From: Cephalopachus bancanus
Taxonomy: Eukaryota > Chordata > Mammalia > Primates > Tarsiidae
Reading direction: 5' to 3'
DNA length: 64,000 nucleotides
Assembly: GCA_027257055.1 (NCBI GenBank)
Contig: JAPVLO010000019.1
Location: 13,349,001 to 13,413,000, forward strand
Part shown: positions 45,891 to 56,700 of the stretch, one piece after another
Layout: the number at the start of each line of letters is the position of its first letter
Position numbering within the stretch: the stretch's first letter is position 1
Notes under the pieces: generated by a model
What the model saw: the letters and a program-made list of their open reading frames with translations, nothing else
The model's database searches: none
What the model was told of the DNA's origin: nothing
Position numbers and translations under genes: made by a program

Positions 45891-45996
45891 AAACATTCTA
45901 ATGCTCATGGAAACTATAGTGGATTATAAAGAGAAAAGTCAAAAAATGTTAACCCAATTTTAAAAAAATCTAAAATGAAAATGACCAGAAATTCAT

Positions 45997-46015
45997 AAAA
46001 AAATGGAGGAGGAAA
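45997..46015 (+). other. ERV polypurine tract
   Basis: An A/G run with a single T (AAAAAAATGGAGGAGGAAA) just before the 3' LTR, in the position of the plus-strand primer. Confidence 0.75.
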
Positions 46016-46017
46016 TT

Positions 46018-46750
46018 TGTAAGAAACATTCTGATGGTTCATTTTCACGACCTGACTAAGCAGGCTGGTGAATGTAGCAGTCTTCAGCCACCAGCTTTGG
46101 TGGGCTTCTAAAAAAATCAGGAGATGGAAATGGGCCAATAAGAAAACAACATGCTATTCTGAAAACAATAGAAACTTAATCGGAGAAGGGAAGCAGGAGT
46201 AACATCATAAGGGGAAAAAAGAATGGAACTTAGACTGGTCCAGGAAGGATTGTACACCCCAAAGTACTCAGCTAATGAGAAACCAGGGGAGGAATTTGAG
46301 CACTAGGGAATAAAATGTTTGTTATAGCCTCCCTGGGTGTGCATGCCTACCAGACACCTGATCTTGTAAGACCACCATTAAAGTCTCATTTCTGCTGTAA
46401 TTCTTTTTTTTTTTGAGTTGGAGTCTCATTCTGTCGCCCAGACTAGAGTGCAGTGGCACGCTCCTGGCCACCATAGCCTCGAACTTGCCAGCGATCCTGC
46501 CGCCTCAGCCTTCCGAGTAGCTGGAACTACAGGCGTGCGCTACCACATCTGGCTAATTTTTTATTTATTGTAGAGATGAGGTCTCGCCAAGTTGCCCAGG
46601 CAGGTCTCGAACCCACGAGCTCAGGCAATTCACTCACCTCAGCCTCCCAAGGCGCGGGATTACAGGCTGAGCCACCGAGCCCGGCTTCTGCTGTAATTCT
46701 TATCTCCATGTCTATCCTTTGATTTTGGATGGGTTAGTTTGTTTCCCACA
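46018..46750 (+). repeat. 3' LTR of the ERV, split by an Alu
   Basis: Starts TGTAAGAAACATTC and ends GTTTGTTTCCCACA. Without the 280-bp Alu and one copy of the Alu's target repeat it is about 435 bp. It keeps the block near 46336-46385 that the 5' LTR lacks. An AATAAA lies at 46309-46314. The intact CA end defines the LTR boundary that is mutated in the 5' copy. Confidence 0.93.
46406..46685 (-). mobile_element. Alu: Alu, antisense, inside ERV 3' LTR
   Basis: Poly-T, 'GAGTTGGAGTCTCATTCTGT', 'TATTTATTGTAGAGATGAGG' and 'GAGCCACCGAGCCCGGC'. Flanked by a perfect 16-bp target-site duplication, TTCTGCTGTAATTCTT, at 46390-46405 and 46686-46701. It is younger than the provirus. Confidence 0.97.
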
Positions 46751-47200
46751 CCTTTCTACTAAGCTATCTTCATAATGACTTATTGCCCAGGGGTCAGTAG
46801 CTAATGGTTGTGGGACTTGCTTTATAGACAGTCTCTCAATTATAAAACCTAAGAATGATGTTTGAGATGTTTTACTGACTTTGCACTCTGATGGACCTAT
46901 GATCCTAGCTGGATCTGGGACACATACCAAGAAACTGACTCTATTAGTCCTATCATGTCCTCCCAGAAACTGGGTCTGCAAAAGGAAACGTTTTGATACC
47001 CCCATTACCTCATCCCCAACCAATCAGCAGTGCCTGGTCTCTAGCCCTCTGCATGGCAATTATTCCTTCAAAAACCCCAGTGTAAATTTCTTGGGAAGAC
47101 AGATTTGTGAAATACTTCCCATCTCCCTCACTCAGCTGCTTTTGGATAACAAATATTCTTTTTTCTATTTCAACACTGTTGTCTTATTACATTGATTATT
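46751..47200 (+). repeat. Possible older LTR fragment flanking the ERV
   Basis: A CCAAT-type 'AACCAATCAGCAGTGCC' near 47019, a 'TTCAAAAACCCCAG' TATA-like stretch near 47069 and a pyrimidine-rich end near 47170-47195 resemble the layout of a class I LTR. The frames here (46712-47023 minus, 46881-47195 plus) have no viral or host motif I recognise. Family unknown. Confidence 0.35.
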
Positions 47201-48211
47201 TTTTATGCAGTGGGCATAAAAACCTAGTCAAGCTGTAACATCCCATATGTCAAACTAAGAGACAGGGGCAGGAACACTGCAATAAACCCTATTATTCAAG
47301 AAGCAGGATAAGAGAACGAACATAATAGTCATTGGCTCATAACAATTCTGAAATTCTGCTAAGAAACTGTTGCAAGATTCTTTTGATCTGGGAGCAAAAA
47401 ATGTTTCCTAAACAAGGATACTTATACTCCTTGGAAGTGTCTCTCCAGCCCAATGTTCTCTATGATTCTTGGCTTCACATTCTGTAATGTTCTTCCTTTT
47501 TCAACATCCTTTGCCACTATTAAGACTTTACGAAGAATTATGCTCTTGGAACAACCTTCACCAGACTGCTTCCTGCTTGTAGAAAGTTGAGACCCCTGAG
47601 GCCATTTTACATTTTGAATAATAAAACATCATTTTATTGATTGCTTCACTTTTCCCAATGCAGGAACCTCAAAAATTCTGTGGGTTTTCTGTGATGCAAT
47701 ATTGTCCTGTTTCTTGCATCAAAAACTAAACACAAAATTATTTTCAGTCATGCCTTGAAAGACTTATTCATTGCTGCTTTTAGCTGTTGTTTGGTAATGC
47801 CCTTAAAGTTCTTAGAAGTATATTGTGTAACTGCAAGTGCCTAACAGATGCCACCTTCACTCTAAAAAACTTTTAACAAAAAGTCATATAAGATCATGAT
47901 TTGATTTTTGCCTCCATGTCATGTTTTACTTTGATAATTTAGAAGGAAAGGCTGGAGGTGTGGCATAGCTATATTTTACAACCCAGTTAATCTGGGATCA
48001 TCTATATTTTCTAAAAGTTCTGCTTATAAATTGGCTGTTTTTTTCTTTAGCTCATTTTTTCTCTTATACTACTTTATTATATGCAACCAGTAATAACCTG
48101 TGGTCACTGTCAATATTCTGCCTCTTTTCCTTCTGCCTTACTGAAAGTCTGCAAATTTCAATAATCTTGTTGCTCAAATTCAAGTTTCTTCAACATCAAG
48201 CATTGTCAAAA
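47201..48211. other. Unassigned sequence
   Basis: No gene recognised. Some parts look like decayed transposon or ERV interior, but no motif supports a call. Confidence 0.4.
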
Positions 48212-48390
48212 AGATGATGAAAATGTTCTATTTTTGCACTGTCTAAAATGGTTTTTACTTTCCACATGTGTCTATAAGCAAATGAAATGTGGGCAATGTG
48301 ACCTGGAAACCAAATTTTAATTTAAATTAATTTAAATTTAAATAGCCACATGCAGCTAATTTATTATATTGGGCACTATAGCTTTGGCAT
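48212..48390 (+). mobile_element. DNA-transposon-type MER relic, sense
   Basis: 'GAAAATGTTCTATTTTTGCA', 'AAGCAAATGAAATGTGGGCA', 'AAATTTAAATAGCCACATGC' and 'TTATATTGGGCACTATA' follow the common palindromic repeat described at 26330-26490, here in forward orientation and in fuller form. Confidence 0.65.
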
Positions 48391-48639
48391 ATTTTCTGTT
48401 ATTCATGTTGCCACAGGCAACAATTTCATCAGCTGTTTCACCTCTGCGTTGAATAATTTTTTTTCAACTTCTTATAACAATTTTATTACCTATATTTCAG
48501 CCTCTTTCTGTCATCTGGTCCCAAATTTGAATTTTAACTCATTTTGTTCTTGTGGTGGTTGTTGTTATGGTAGCACCTTCCTTCTGGTGCAGGTTCCCAT
48601 GATTATGTAAACAATCACTCAATAAGTTAATAGTTTAAA
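48391..48639. other. Unassigned sequence
   Basis: An 86-codon frame at 48350-48610 runs from the MER relic into this stretch; no domain is recognisable. Confidence 0.4.
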
Positions 48640-48975
48640 CAACAATCTTTTATTTAGCTCATTGAGGGGCTAATGATTTAGCCTGGGTTTGGCTGGGCAG
48701 CTCTTCGGGTCTCTGCTGGGCTCTCACCCATGACTGCGATTCAACTTGCTGATTTAAGAAACCTCAGCTGGGACAGTTAGGTCAGCTGAGTTAATAGGAA
48801 AGCTCTACTCTTTTCCACTTGGCTCTCATATCCCCCCAGCAGGCTAGTCCAAACATGTTCCCATGGCAGCTGTAGTACAAGACCAGTGACAGATAAAGCC
48901 CTAGTACACAAGCATTTTTAAGTCCCTGCAACATACAGAAAGAACAACTATCTAGTTAGATAGATAAAAATGATT
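48640..48975 (+). repeat. Ancient repeat, same family as 38730-39140
   Basis: 'TTTTATTTAGCTCATTGAGG', 'GGTTTGGCTGGGCAGCTCTT', 'CTGCTGGGCTCTCACCCATG', 'AGCAGGCTAGTCCAAACATG' and 'TTCCCATGGCAGC' follow a widespread mammalian repeat consensus in order. Clearer than the copy at 38.7 kb. Family name not assigned. Confidence 0.6.
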
Positions 48976-49535
48976 TTATAAAAATGGAAACAGACTATGA
49001 GGGCTTAATAAAAGCATTATATTTGTTTACTTGAAATTTATAGAAGAAAATAAACAAATACAGTGGAGAACTTTAGAATTTCAGCTAAATATTTTTCACC
49101 ACAACAAATCTTTCTAAGGTTGTAAAAATAGTTTACAAAAGGCATTAAGATGAGAGAATCAATATATTTTTATACTGAATATTTTCTGCTTTATAGAGTA
49201 TTGACTGAAAAACTGCAATGAAGAAAAAGGAAATTGGAATTATAACATCTCCTCCCTAATTGTATCTTTCATCTTCTGAGTTTTGTGTTTTATACATATT
49301 CATTCCAGCACCGCAGTGTCCATAGACATATGCCAACATTTTAATATATTTATTTTTCATCATGAATTCCCTTATTGAGAGACTGAATATGCAAACAGAA
49401 AATGACCAGATCATATATAAAACTAGAGCTCTGATCCACAACCTGTAGCAACTTTCCTAGGATACCATCCTATTATCTATAATAACTAGTCCAGAAAGTG
49501 TTCTACTATAAGTCAGACTTTTAGATAGTCAGACT
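48976..49535. other. Unassigned AT-rich sequence
   Basis: No gene or repeat recognised. AGTCAGACTT occurs twice near 49511-49536, just before the probable LTR. Confidence 0.4.
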
Positions 49536-49930
49536 TGTTGCTATTTCTAGTAACAATCCAGGAAGCCAAACAATAACTCCTGTACCAATTGGCCCCAAAT
49601 GACCAGGACTTGACTGATAACTGACAGCATCCTTGATTTTTGTCTGTATTCCAACCAAAAAAAAAAAAAAAAAAAAGCCAAATATGCATCTGCTGACTAA
49701 CCACATAGGATAACCCACTTCTAGTTAACTCACTGCAGCTTCCCTATGTCAACAACCTGAAACCAGGGCACACCTGAAGCCTTCCCTTTTTTCCACTATA
49801 AACCTTTTCCACTCCTTCTCTGCCTTTGAATGTCTGGCAAAATGCAAATGAGGGTGGCTGACTCCCTTGGAAAGCCATGAATAAATAGCCTTTTCTTGTT
49901 CTTATTGGTTGTGCTTTGTTTATTTCCACA
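49536..49930 (+). mobile_element. Probable solo LTR, class I ERV
   Basis: Begins TGTTGCTATTTC and ends GTTTATTTCCACA, with an 'AATAAA' polyadenylation signal near 49880 and 'CAAAATGCAAATGAGGGTGG' upstream, which has an octamer-type ATGCAAAT. An A22 run at 49655-49676 interrupts it. No internal genes and no second LTR nearby, hence solo. Target repeats are not clear. Confidence 0.5.
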
Positions 49931-50368
49931 CCATTTTTTCCTATCCCTGGCCATTTTGATTCATAGGTAACTGTCATTTTTATAATTTTTTTAACCTGAA
50001 ATACTTCTATTATGATTATAAAAATTATAATTTCCTTTAGATATATATTGGTATTTTATTTTTCCTTAGAATAGGCAATATATTCTCATGGTACAAAAAT
50101 ACAAACAATATAAAAACTGGACCCTGAGAAGTTATACTCCTATTTCTGTACTCATTTATCCACTTCCCCTTTCCCTATTCCTCATGAGAAACCACCTTCA
50201 TTAATGTACTTTTTAAAAATATTTACCTTTTTATGAAAACATATGCAAACATATATTAATATATCCTTATTCCCTTTTGCTTACATAAGAAATATATACA
50301 TATACATTCTCCTGTTTCTATTTTTTTAATTTTACTTAGCAATATATCCTGGACCTGGAAGTGTGGAG
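49931..50368 (-). repeat. Old LINE-related 3' sequence, diverged
   Basis: 50045-50368 contains 'CATGGTACAAAAATACAAAC' and ends 'TTACTTAGCAATATATCCTG', matching from memory an antisense LINE 3' UTR consensus ('...CTTAACAATATATCTTGGAG...'). It is interrupted by the L1 3' end that follows. The first 100 bases are unassigned. Confidence 0.4.
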
Positions 50369-50676
50369 GAAAGGAAATGAAGAGAGATTGATTAATGGGT
50401 GCAAATATGCAGTTAGATTCAAGAAATAAGACCTACTGTTCACCGGATCTCTAGGATGACTATAGCTATCAATAATCTATTGTACATTTCAAAGTAGCTA
50501 GAAGGGAATAACTTGAATAGTTCTAGCATAAAGAAAATATACATATTTAAGGTGACCAATATCCAAATCAGCTTGATTTCATCTTTATACATCACGTGAA
50601 TATGTTAATTTATCACATGTAGTCTCCAAATATGTGCATATATTATGTATCAATAAAATAACACAAAAGAAAAGAA
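50369..50676 (+). mobile_element. L1: L1M 3' end, sense, 5'-truncated
   Basis: 'GAAGAGAGATTGATTAATGG', 'AAGAAATAAGACCTACTG', 'GGATGACTATAGCTATCAAT', 'AATCTATTGTACATTTCAAA' and 'TTATGTATCAATAAAATAAC' plus an A-rich tail follow the 3' UTR of medium-age mammalian L1 (L1MA/L1MB type). Only about 300 bases remain. It is sense, opposite to the surrounding L1M. Confidence 0.75.
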
Positions 50677-50689
50677 ACATGTTCTTGCA

Positions 50690-53189
50690 CTCTTTCTCCA
50701 GAAATATATAGAATTTCATTTTTAAGGGTTTTATAAGCTATAATTTTATAAAAGAAACTACACACATTTAAAGTATATAATGTGTTAAGTTTTGAAACGT
50801 GTATACACCCATAAAACGATTTCCACGATCAAGATGATGAATCCATACATCATCTTCATGTTTTCTTGTACCTCATTGCTATATCTGCCTTACATCTACT
50901 TTAACCCCATCTCCAGGTAATTACTGGCATGTTTCCTATCACATGAATATGTTTGCATTTTCTAAAATTTTACATGAGTGAAATTACATACTTTTTATTT
51001 TTTGTCTTCTTTCTTCACTTAACATAATTTTTATATTCTTCAAAATTGCATGTATTGATACTTTTTATTGCTACGAATATTTCAATATATGAATATAATA
51101 TTATTTGTTATCCATTCACAGCATAATAGGCATTTGGGTTGCTTTCAAGTTTTAGCTTATACAATAAAGCTGCTGTGAATGTCCACGTACAAGTCTTTGT
51201 AAAGCCATATGCTTTCATTTCTCTTGGTAAAACATGTAAGTGTGGAATGGCTGGATTATATGATAAGTATATATTTAACATTTTGTGAAACTGCCAAGTA
51301 GTTTTCCAAAGGGTTTATACATTTTACATTCAAGTCAGCACAAACAAAATTTCTTCACCAACACTTGAAACGATCAGTCAATTTAATTCTAGATATTCAA
51401 ATAGATAGCATGGGCATCTCATTGTGATTTTAATATGCCTTTTACTAATGATTAGTGATGTTCATCTTTCATGTGCTTATTTGTTAGTTGTATAATTTGC
51501 TGAAATGTCAGTTTATATCTTTTGACCATTTTTAATAGAGTATTTTTAAGTTTTGAGAATTGTTTGCATATTCTTGATAAAAGTCGTTCTTCAGATAGGG
51601 AACCTACAAATATTTCCTCCTAGTCTGTTCCTTACTTTTGTTTGTTTGTCTGTTTAATTCTTTTAATGCTGGTTTTTGAAGAGTAGACTTTTTTTATTTT
51701 GATATATTCTAATTTAATTTTATATATGGGTTATGTTTTTGGACAGAGTTGGCATCTTAATGATTTCGAGTTTTTCATTCAATAGACTATTTCTTCATGT
51801 ATTTAGGTCTTTGGTTTCTTTCAGGTTTTTTTTTTTTTGAGTTGGAGTCTCACTCTGTCGCCCAGACTGGAGTGCAGTGGCCGATCCCGGCCACCACAGC
51901 CTCAACCTGCTGGGCTCTGGCGATCCTTCCGCCTCAGCCTTCCAAGTAGCCAGAATTACAGGCATGCACTACCATGCCCGACTGACTTTTTGATTTATTG
52001 TAGAGATGAGGTCTCTCTGCCCAAGCAGGTCTCGTAACCCGCGGGCTCAGGCAATCCACTCACCTCACCCTCCCAAAGGCGCGGGATTACCGGCTGAGCC
52101 ACCGAGCCCGGCTAGTTTCTTTCAGTTTTTAACATAGAGTCCGTTTCTGACTTTTTCAGGTTTATCACTTTATAACGTTATCAGTCTAAACCACATTGGG
52201 GGATTTTCAATCGTTAAATTTAACTTGAGTTCCTGAGATAAGACCTGTTTAATAATGATGTTTTATACTTTTTATATATGGGTGCATTTTATTTGAGATG
52301 TTATTTTGAAGTATTATTTTCTAGTAATGTATTTGAGCTGGGTATCATTTTGTTGGCTTCTCAAAATGGATTGGATCTTATTTTTCCCTTTCAAATTTTC
52401 TGAAAGAGTTTGTGTAGAATAGATATTATCTCTTCCTTAAAAGTTTGATAGGATTCACCAATGAAGTTATCAGAACATGGAGTTACTATTGTGGAAAATA
52501 TTCAATCACTAACTCAATTATTTGATTTCTTTCTGATTAAATTTTGTTAATTTGAGTTTTTAAATCACTTTGTTCTTATTATTCAGGTTTTAAAACTTAC
52601 TGTCACATAATTAGTATATTTTGTTATTTCCCTTTTAATAGATATAAAGTCTGTATTACTGTTATTCTCATATTTCTAAGAGTGGTAATTTGTCTTGATT
52701 TTATTCCTGATTATATTGCCTTTTTTATCTCAAAAATTTAGTTCTTGCTTTCTGGATTTTCCTTATTGTGTGTCTATTTGCTATTTCATGATTTCCACTT
52801 TGATCTTGATTATTTATTTTCTTCTATATAGTTTGAGCTTAATTTCTCTTCTATTTCTAGTTTCTTAAGGTAGATAATAAGGAAATTAACTCCTTAATAT
52901 TTTGTTGTTATTATGTAAGAATATTAATATGATAAAAACTCTTACGTGTTTATCTATATAGTTGCTGATGTCAATGCCCTTTATTCCTTTGTTTAGCTTA
53001 TTATTTTTAATCTGGATTTCTTTTCTTTATTTAAAGAATTTCCTCAAATATTTTTAAAGTACAGCATACTGTATTGAGATCTTTTCACTTCAGATATCTG
53101 AAAGGAGTTTTTATTTTTATGTCATTTTCAAAGATATTTTTGCCAAGTATAAAATTCTGGATTGACTTTTTTTATATAGTTTTCTCTGA
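50690..53189 (-). mobile_element. L1: Old antisense L1M, 3' half
   Basis: 3' UTR landmarks ('TGTGTTAAGTTTTGAAACGT', 'CACCCATAAAACGATTTCCA') come first, then the L1 'TGGGTTGCTTTCAAGTTTTA', 'GAATGTCCACGTACAAGTCT' and 'GGAATGGCTGGATTATATG' stretch at 51130-51260, then ORF2 sequence to about 53189. Split by an Alu at 51825-52114 and cut at 53189 by a younger L1, beyond which it continues at 59.49 kb. Stops throughout. Confidence 0.75.
51825..52114 (-). mobile_element. Alu: Alu dimer, antisense, in L1M
   Basis: Poly-T, 'GAGTTGGAGTCTCACTCTGT', 'GCGATCCTTCCGCCTCAGCC', 'TTTTTGATTTATTGTAGAG' and 'GAGCCACCGAGCCCGGCTA'. An 11-bp target-site duplication, GTTTCTTTCAG, flanks it at 51814-51824 and 52115-52125. 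The 66-codon frame at 51837-52037 is a by-product. Confidence 0.96.
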
Positions 53190-53235
53190 AAGTTCATTTT
53201 ATTTATTTATTTATTTATTTATTTTATTATAAAGA

Positions 53236-53727
53236 TGTGTGGTACAATTCAGGGTTAGGTATACAAACACTGATCATTCAGGTACCCTTGTTGATGAGGT
53301 GTGCCCCTCCCTCCCTTAGCAGTTTCCCTCATCTGCCAATCCCACCCCCACTCCCCTGACAGTTTCCTGTTACTGCCAATCGCTTTCTTATAACATTATC
53401 ATTGTTCAAGGTTCTCTTATGAGTGAGAACATACAGAACTCTGTTCTTTGTTTCTATGATAAATCACTGAGTATCTTGAAGATGGTGGAGCACAATTCAG
53501 GGTTAGGTATACAAATGTTCATTATGCAGGTACCCTTGTTGATGAGGTGTGTCCCCCCTCCCCCAGCAGTTTCCCACTACTGCCAATCCTGCCCCCCAGC
53601 CTGGCAGTTGCCAACTACTGCCAATCCCTTTCTTATAGTATTATGATAATTTTTCAAGGTCCACTTATGAGTGAGAACTTGTGGTACTCAGTTTTTTGTT
53701 TCTGTGATAGATCACTCAGCATTATGG
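53236..53727 (-). repeat. Tandem duplication of L1 3' UTR, 248-bp period
   Basis: Two adjacent copies, about 53236-53475 and 53478-53727. Shared landmarks recur at a spacing of 248: 'ACAATTCAGGGTTAGGTATA' starts at 53244 and 53492; 'GGTACCCTTGTTGATGAGG', 'CAGTTTCC...CTGCCAATC' and 'TTATGAGTGAGAAC' also repeat in order. Copies have diverged by roughly 15-20% by eye, so the duplication is not recent. Confidence 0.92.
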
Positions 53728-53789
53728 ACTCAAAGTCCACATTTTTTTCATCCAGTCCTCTTTCAATGGGCAGCTGGTTGGTTCCATGT

Positions 53790-56700
53790 TTTTGCTATTG
53801 GAAATAATGCTGCAGTAAACATGGGTGTGCAGGTATCTTTTTCACAGAGTGAATTGAGTTCCTCCAGGTATATTCCTAGAAGGGGGATTGCAGTGTCATA
53901 TGGAAGGTTGATTTTTAGATCTTTTAGGAATCGCCAAACTGTTTTCCACAGAGGCTGGACTAGTTTACACTCCCACCAGCAGTGTAGAAGTATTCCCTTT
54001 TCCCCAGATGCAACCTCTCCAGCATCTGTTGTTTTTTGAGTTATTGATGATGGTTATCCTGACTGGAGTTAGGTGGTATCTCAGTGTGGTTTTAATTTGC
54101 ATTTCTTTGATGACTAGTGAGACTGAGCATTTTTTCATGTATCTATTGGCTGCTTATATGTCTTCTTCTTTTTTTTTTTTTTTTTAGTTGGAGTCTCACT
54201 CTGTCGCCCAGACTGGAGTGCGGTGGCCGCTCCCGGCCACCGCAGCCTCGACCTGCTATGTCTTCTTTTGAGAAGTGTCTATTCATATCTTTTGCCCACT
54301 TTGTAATAGGGCTTTTTTTTTTTTTTTTTTTTTTTGGCACATTTGAGTTCCTTGTAGATCATAGACGTTAAGCCTTCTTCAGATATATAGTTGGCAAATA
54401 TTTTTTCCCAGACTGTGGGCTGTCTCCCCATTCTCTTGATGGTTTCTTTGACTTTACAGAAGCTTGTCAGTTTGATGAGGTCCCACTTGTTTATCTTATC
54501 TCTTACAGCATGAGCACTTGGGGTTTTGATCAAGAATTGGTTGCTAGTTCCAATTTCCATAAGGGTGTCTCCTGTGTTTTCTAAGGTTCTTATAGTTTGA
54601 GGTTTTACATTTAGGTCTTTGATCCATTTAGAGTTGATTTTTGTGTATAGTGACAGGTAGGGGTCTTGTTTTAATCTTCTGCATGTGGTCAACCAGTTTG
54701 CCCAGCACCATTTACTGAATAGGTTCTCCTTTCCCCAGTGGTTGATGGTGGAGGCTTTGTCAAAGATGAGTTGGTTGAGAAATTGTTTTGCTTCCAGAAT
54801 TTCTATTCTGTTCCATTGGTCTGTATGCCTGTTCTTGTACGATTACCAGGGTGTTTTGATTATTGTAGCTTTATAATAAAGTTTAAAGTCTAAAAGTGTG
54901 ATACCTCCTGCTTTTTCTTTTTTCTTTTTTCTGAGGATTGTTTTGTCTACTCATGGTCGTTTATGTTTCCATATGAATTCCTGTGTTGACATTTCCAGGT
55001 CTAAGAAGAATGCTGCTGGTGATTTAATGGGTATTGCATTAAATCCGTAGATTGCCTTTGGAAGAATGGACATCTTAACAATGTTGATCTTTCCAAACCA
55101 TGAGCATGGAATATTTTTCCACATTTGTGTCATCTTTGACTTCCTTGAGCAGTGTTTTATAGTTTTCATTGTAAGGGTCTTTGACTTCTCTGGTTAGGAA
55201 GATACTAAGGTATTTCATTTTTTTATTGTTGCTGTTGTGAGTGGGATTGTGTTTTTTATTTGCATTTCTGTTTGTTTATTTTTGATGTATAGAAATGCAA
55301 CTGTCTTTTGCATATTTATTTTATAACTTGAGAATTTCCTAAAGTCCTTTATCAGTGCAAGGAGGTTTGTAACAGATTTTCTTGGGTTTTCGATGTATAG
55401 AATCGTCATCTGCAAAGAGGGATAACTTGACTTCCTCTTTTCCTATTTGGATGCTGCTTATTTCCTTCTCTTGTCTGATTTCTCTAGCTAGGACTTTCAA
55501 TACGATGTTGAGGAGGAGGGGTGGGAATGGGTATCCTTGTCTTGCTCTGTTTTCAGGAGAAATGGTTCCAATTTCTGTCTGTTTAGCAGTATTTTTGTTG
55601 TGAGTTTCTCATAGATGGCTATTGCTATTTTGAGGTATGTTCCATCTATGCCTAGGTGGTCAAGGGTTTTTATCAAGAAGGGGTGCTGGATTTTATTGAA
55701 AGCTTTTTCAGCATCTAATGATGTAATCATGTGGTTTTTGGTTTTACATCTGTTGATGTATTTAATTATGTTTATGGTCTTGTGGATGTTGTACCAGCCC
55801 GGCATCCCATCTACCTACTTGGTCATGGTGAATGATTTTTGAGATGTATTGTTGGATCCTGTTTGCTAGAATCTTGTTGGGAATTTTAGCATCTATGTTC
55901 ATCAAGGATACTGGCTTGTAGTTCTCTTTCTTTGTTGGATCTTTACCTGGTTTAGTATCAATGTAATGTTAGCTTTATTTAATGATTAGGCAGAATTCTG
56001 TCTTCCTTGATTGCCTGGAATACTTTCAGTAAGATTGATATCAGGTACTCCTTGTATATTTTGTAGAATTCTGTTGGGAAGCCATCTGGTCCAGGGCTTT
56101 TTTTTTTTTTTTTGTAGGTAGTTTTCTTATGACACAGTCAATTTCCTGGGTTGTTATTTGTCTGTTTAGGGTCTTGATTCCTTCTTGTTTCAGCCTGAAG
56201 AGGTTGTGTGATGTCAGAAAATTCTCCCTTTCATTTAGTTTTTCAAGTTGGTTTCCATACACGTGTCCATAGTCATCTCTGATAATCTTTGTATTTCTTT
56301 AGGGTCAGTTGTGACTTGATCTTTTGCATTTCTGACTGTGTTTTGTTGCATTTTTTTCTCTTTTTTTGGTCAGCCTAGCTAGGGGTCCATTAATCTGGTT
56401 TATCCTTTCAAAAAACCAGCTTTACATTTTATTATTATTATTATTATTGATATTATATTTTTGTCTTCTATGTCCCAGATTTGGGTTTTTATTTTGGTGA
56501 TCTGGATTCTTCTGCTGAAGCTAGGGTCTTGTTTTTCTAATTTCCTTAGGTGGTTTGTTAGGCTATTAACTTGTGATCTTTCTACTTTGTTCATGTGTGT
56601 TTGTAGAGATATGAATTCTTCTCTTATTATTGCTTTCATGGTATCCCAGAGATTTTGATAAGATGTTTCTTCATTTTCATATGTTTCCAGAAATCTTTTA

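Larger units (their letters stand above)
39670..46750 (+). mobile_element. Class I endogenous retrovirus (gammaretrovirus-like), two LTRs
   Basis: A 7.1-kb provirus in sense orientation with two LTRs, a tRNA-Pro-like primer site, gag, pol (RT, RNase H, integrase), env (surface and transmembrane parts) and a polypurine tract, in canonical order. Target duplication CCTTT flanks it (39665-39669 and 46751-46755). The gag-pro-5' RT part is about 1.5-2 kb too short, and every gene has stops and frameshifts. Two Alus (41987-42222 and 46406-46685) inserted later. LTRs differ at very roughly one site in six by eye plus indels, so it is old. I cannot name the HERV-equivalent family with confidence. Confidence 0.92.

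Noticed and set aside
46712..47195. Opposite-strand frames of 103 and 104 codons beside the ERV, considered as a processed pseudogene interrupted by the provirus
   Set aside because: Joining across the insertion site gave no recognisable protein and ran into stops; LTR-like landmarks on the plus strand fit better.
53547..54039. Frames of 86-122 codons on the plus strand
   Set aside because: They are antisense readings of the L1 3' UTR and ORF2 end.
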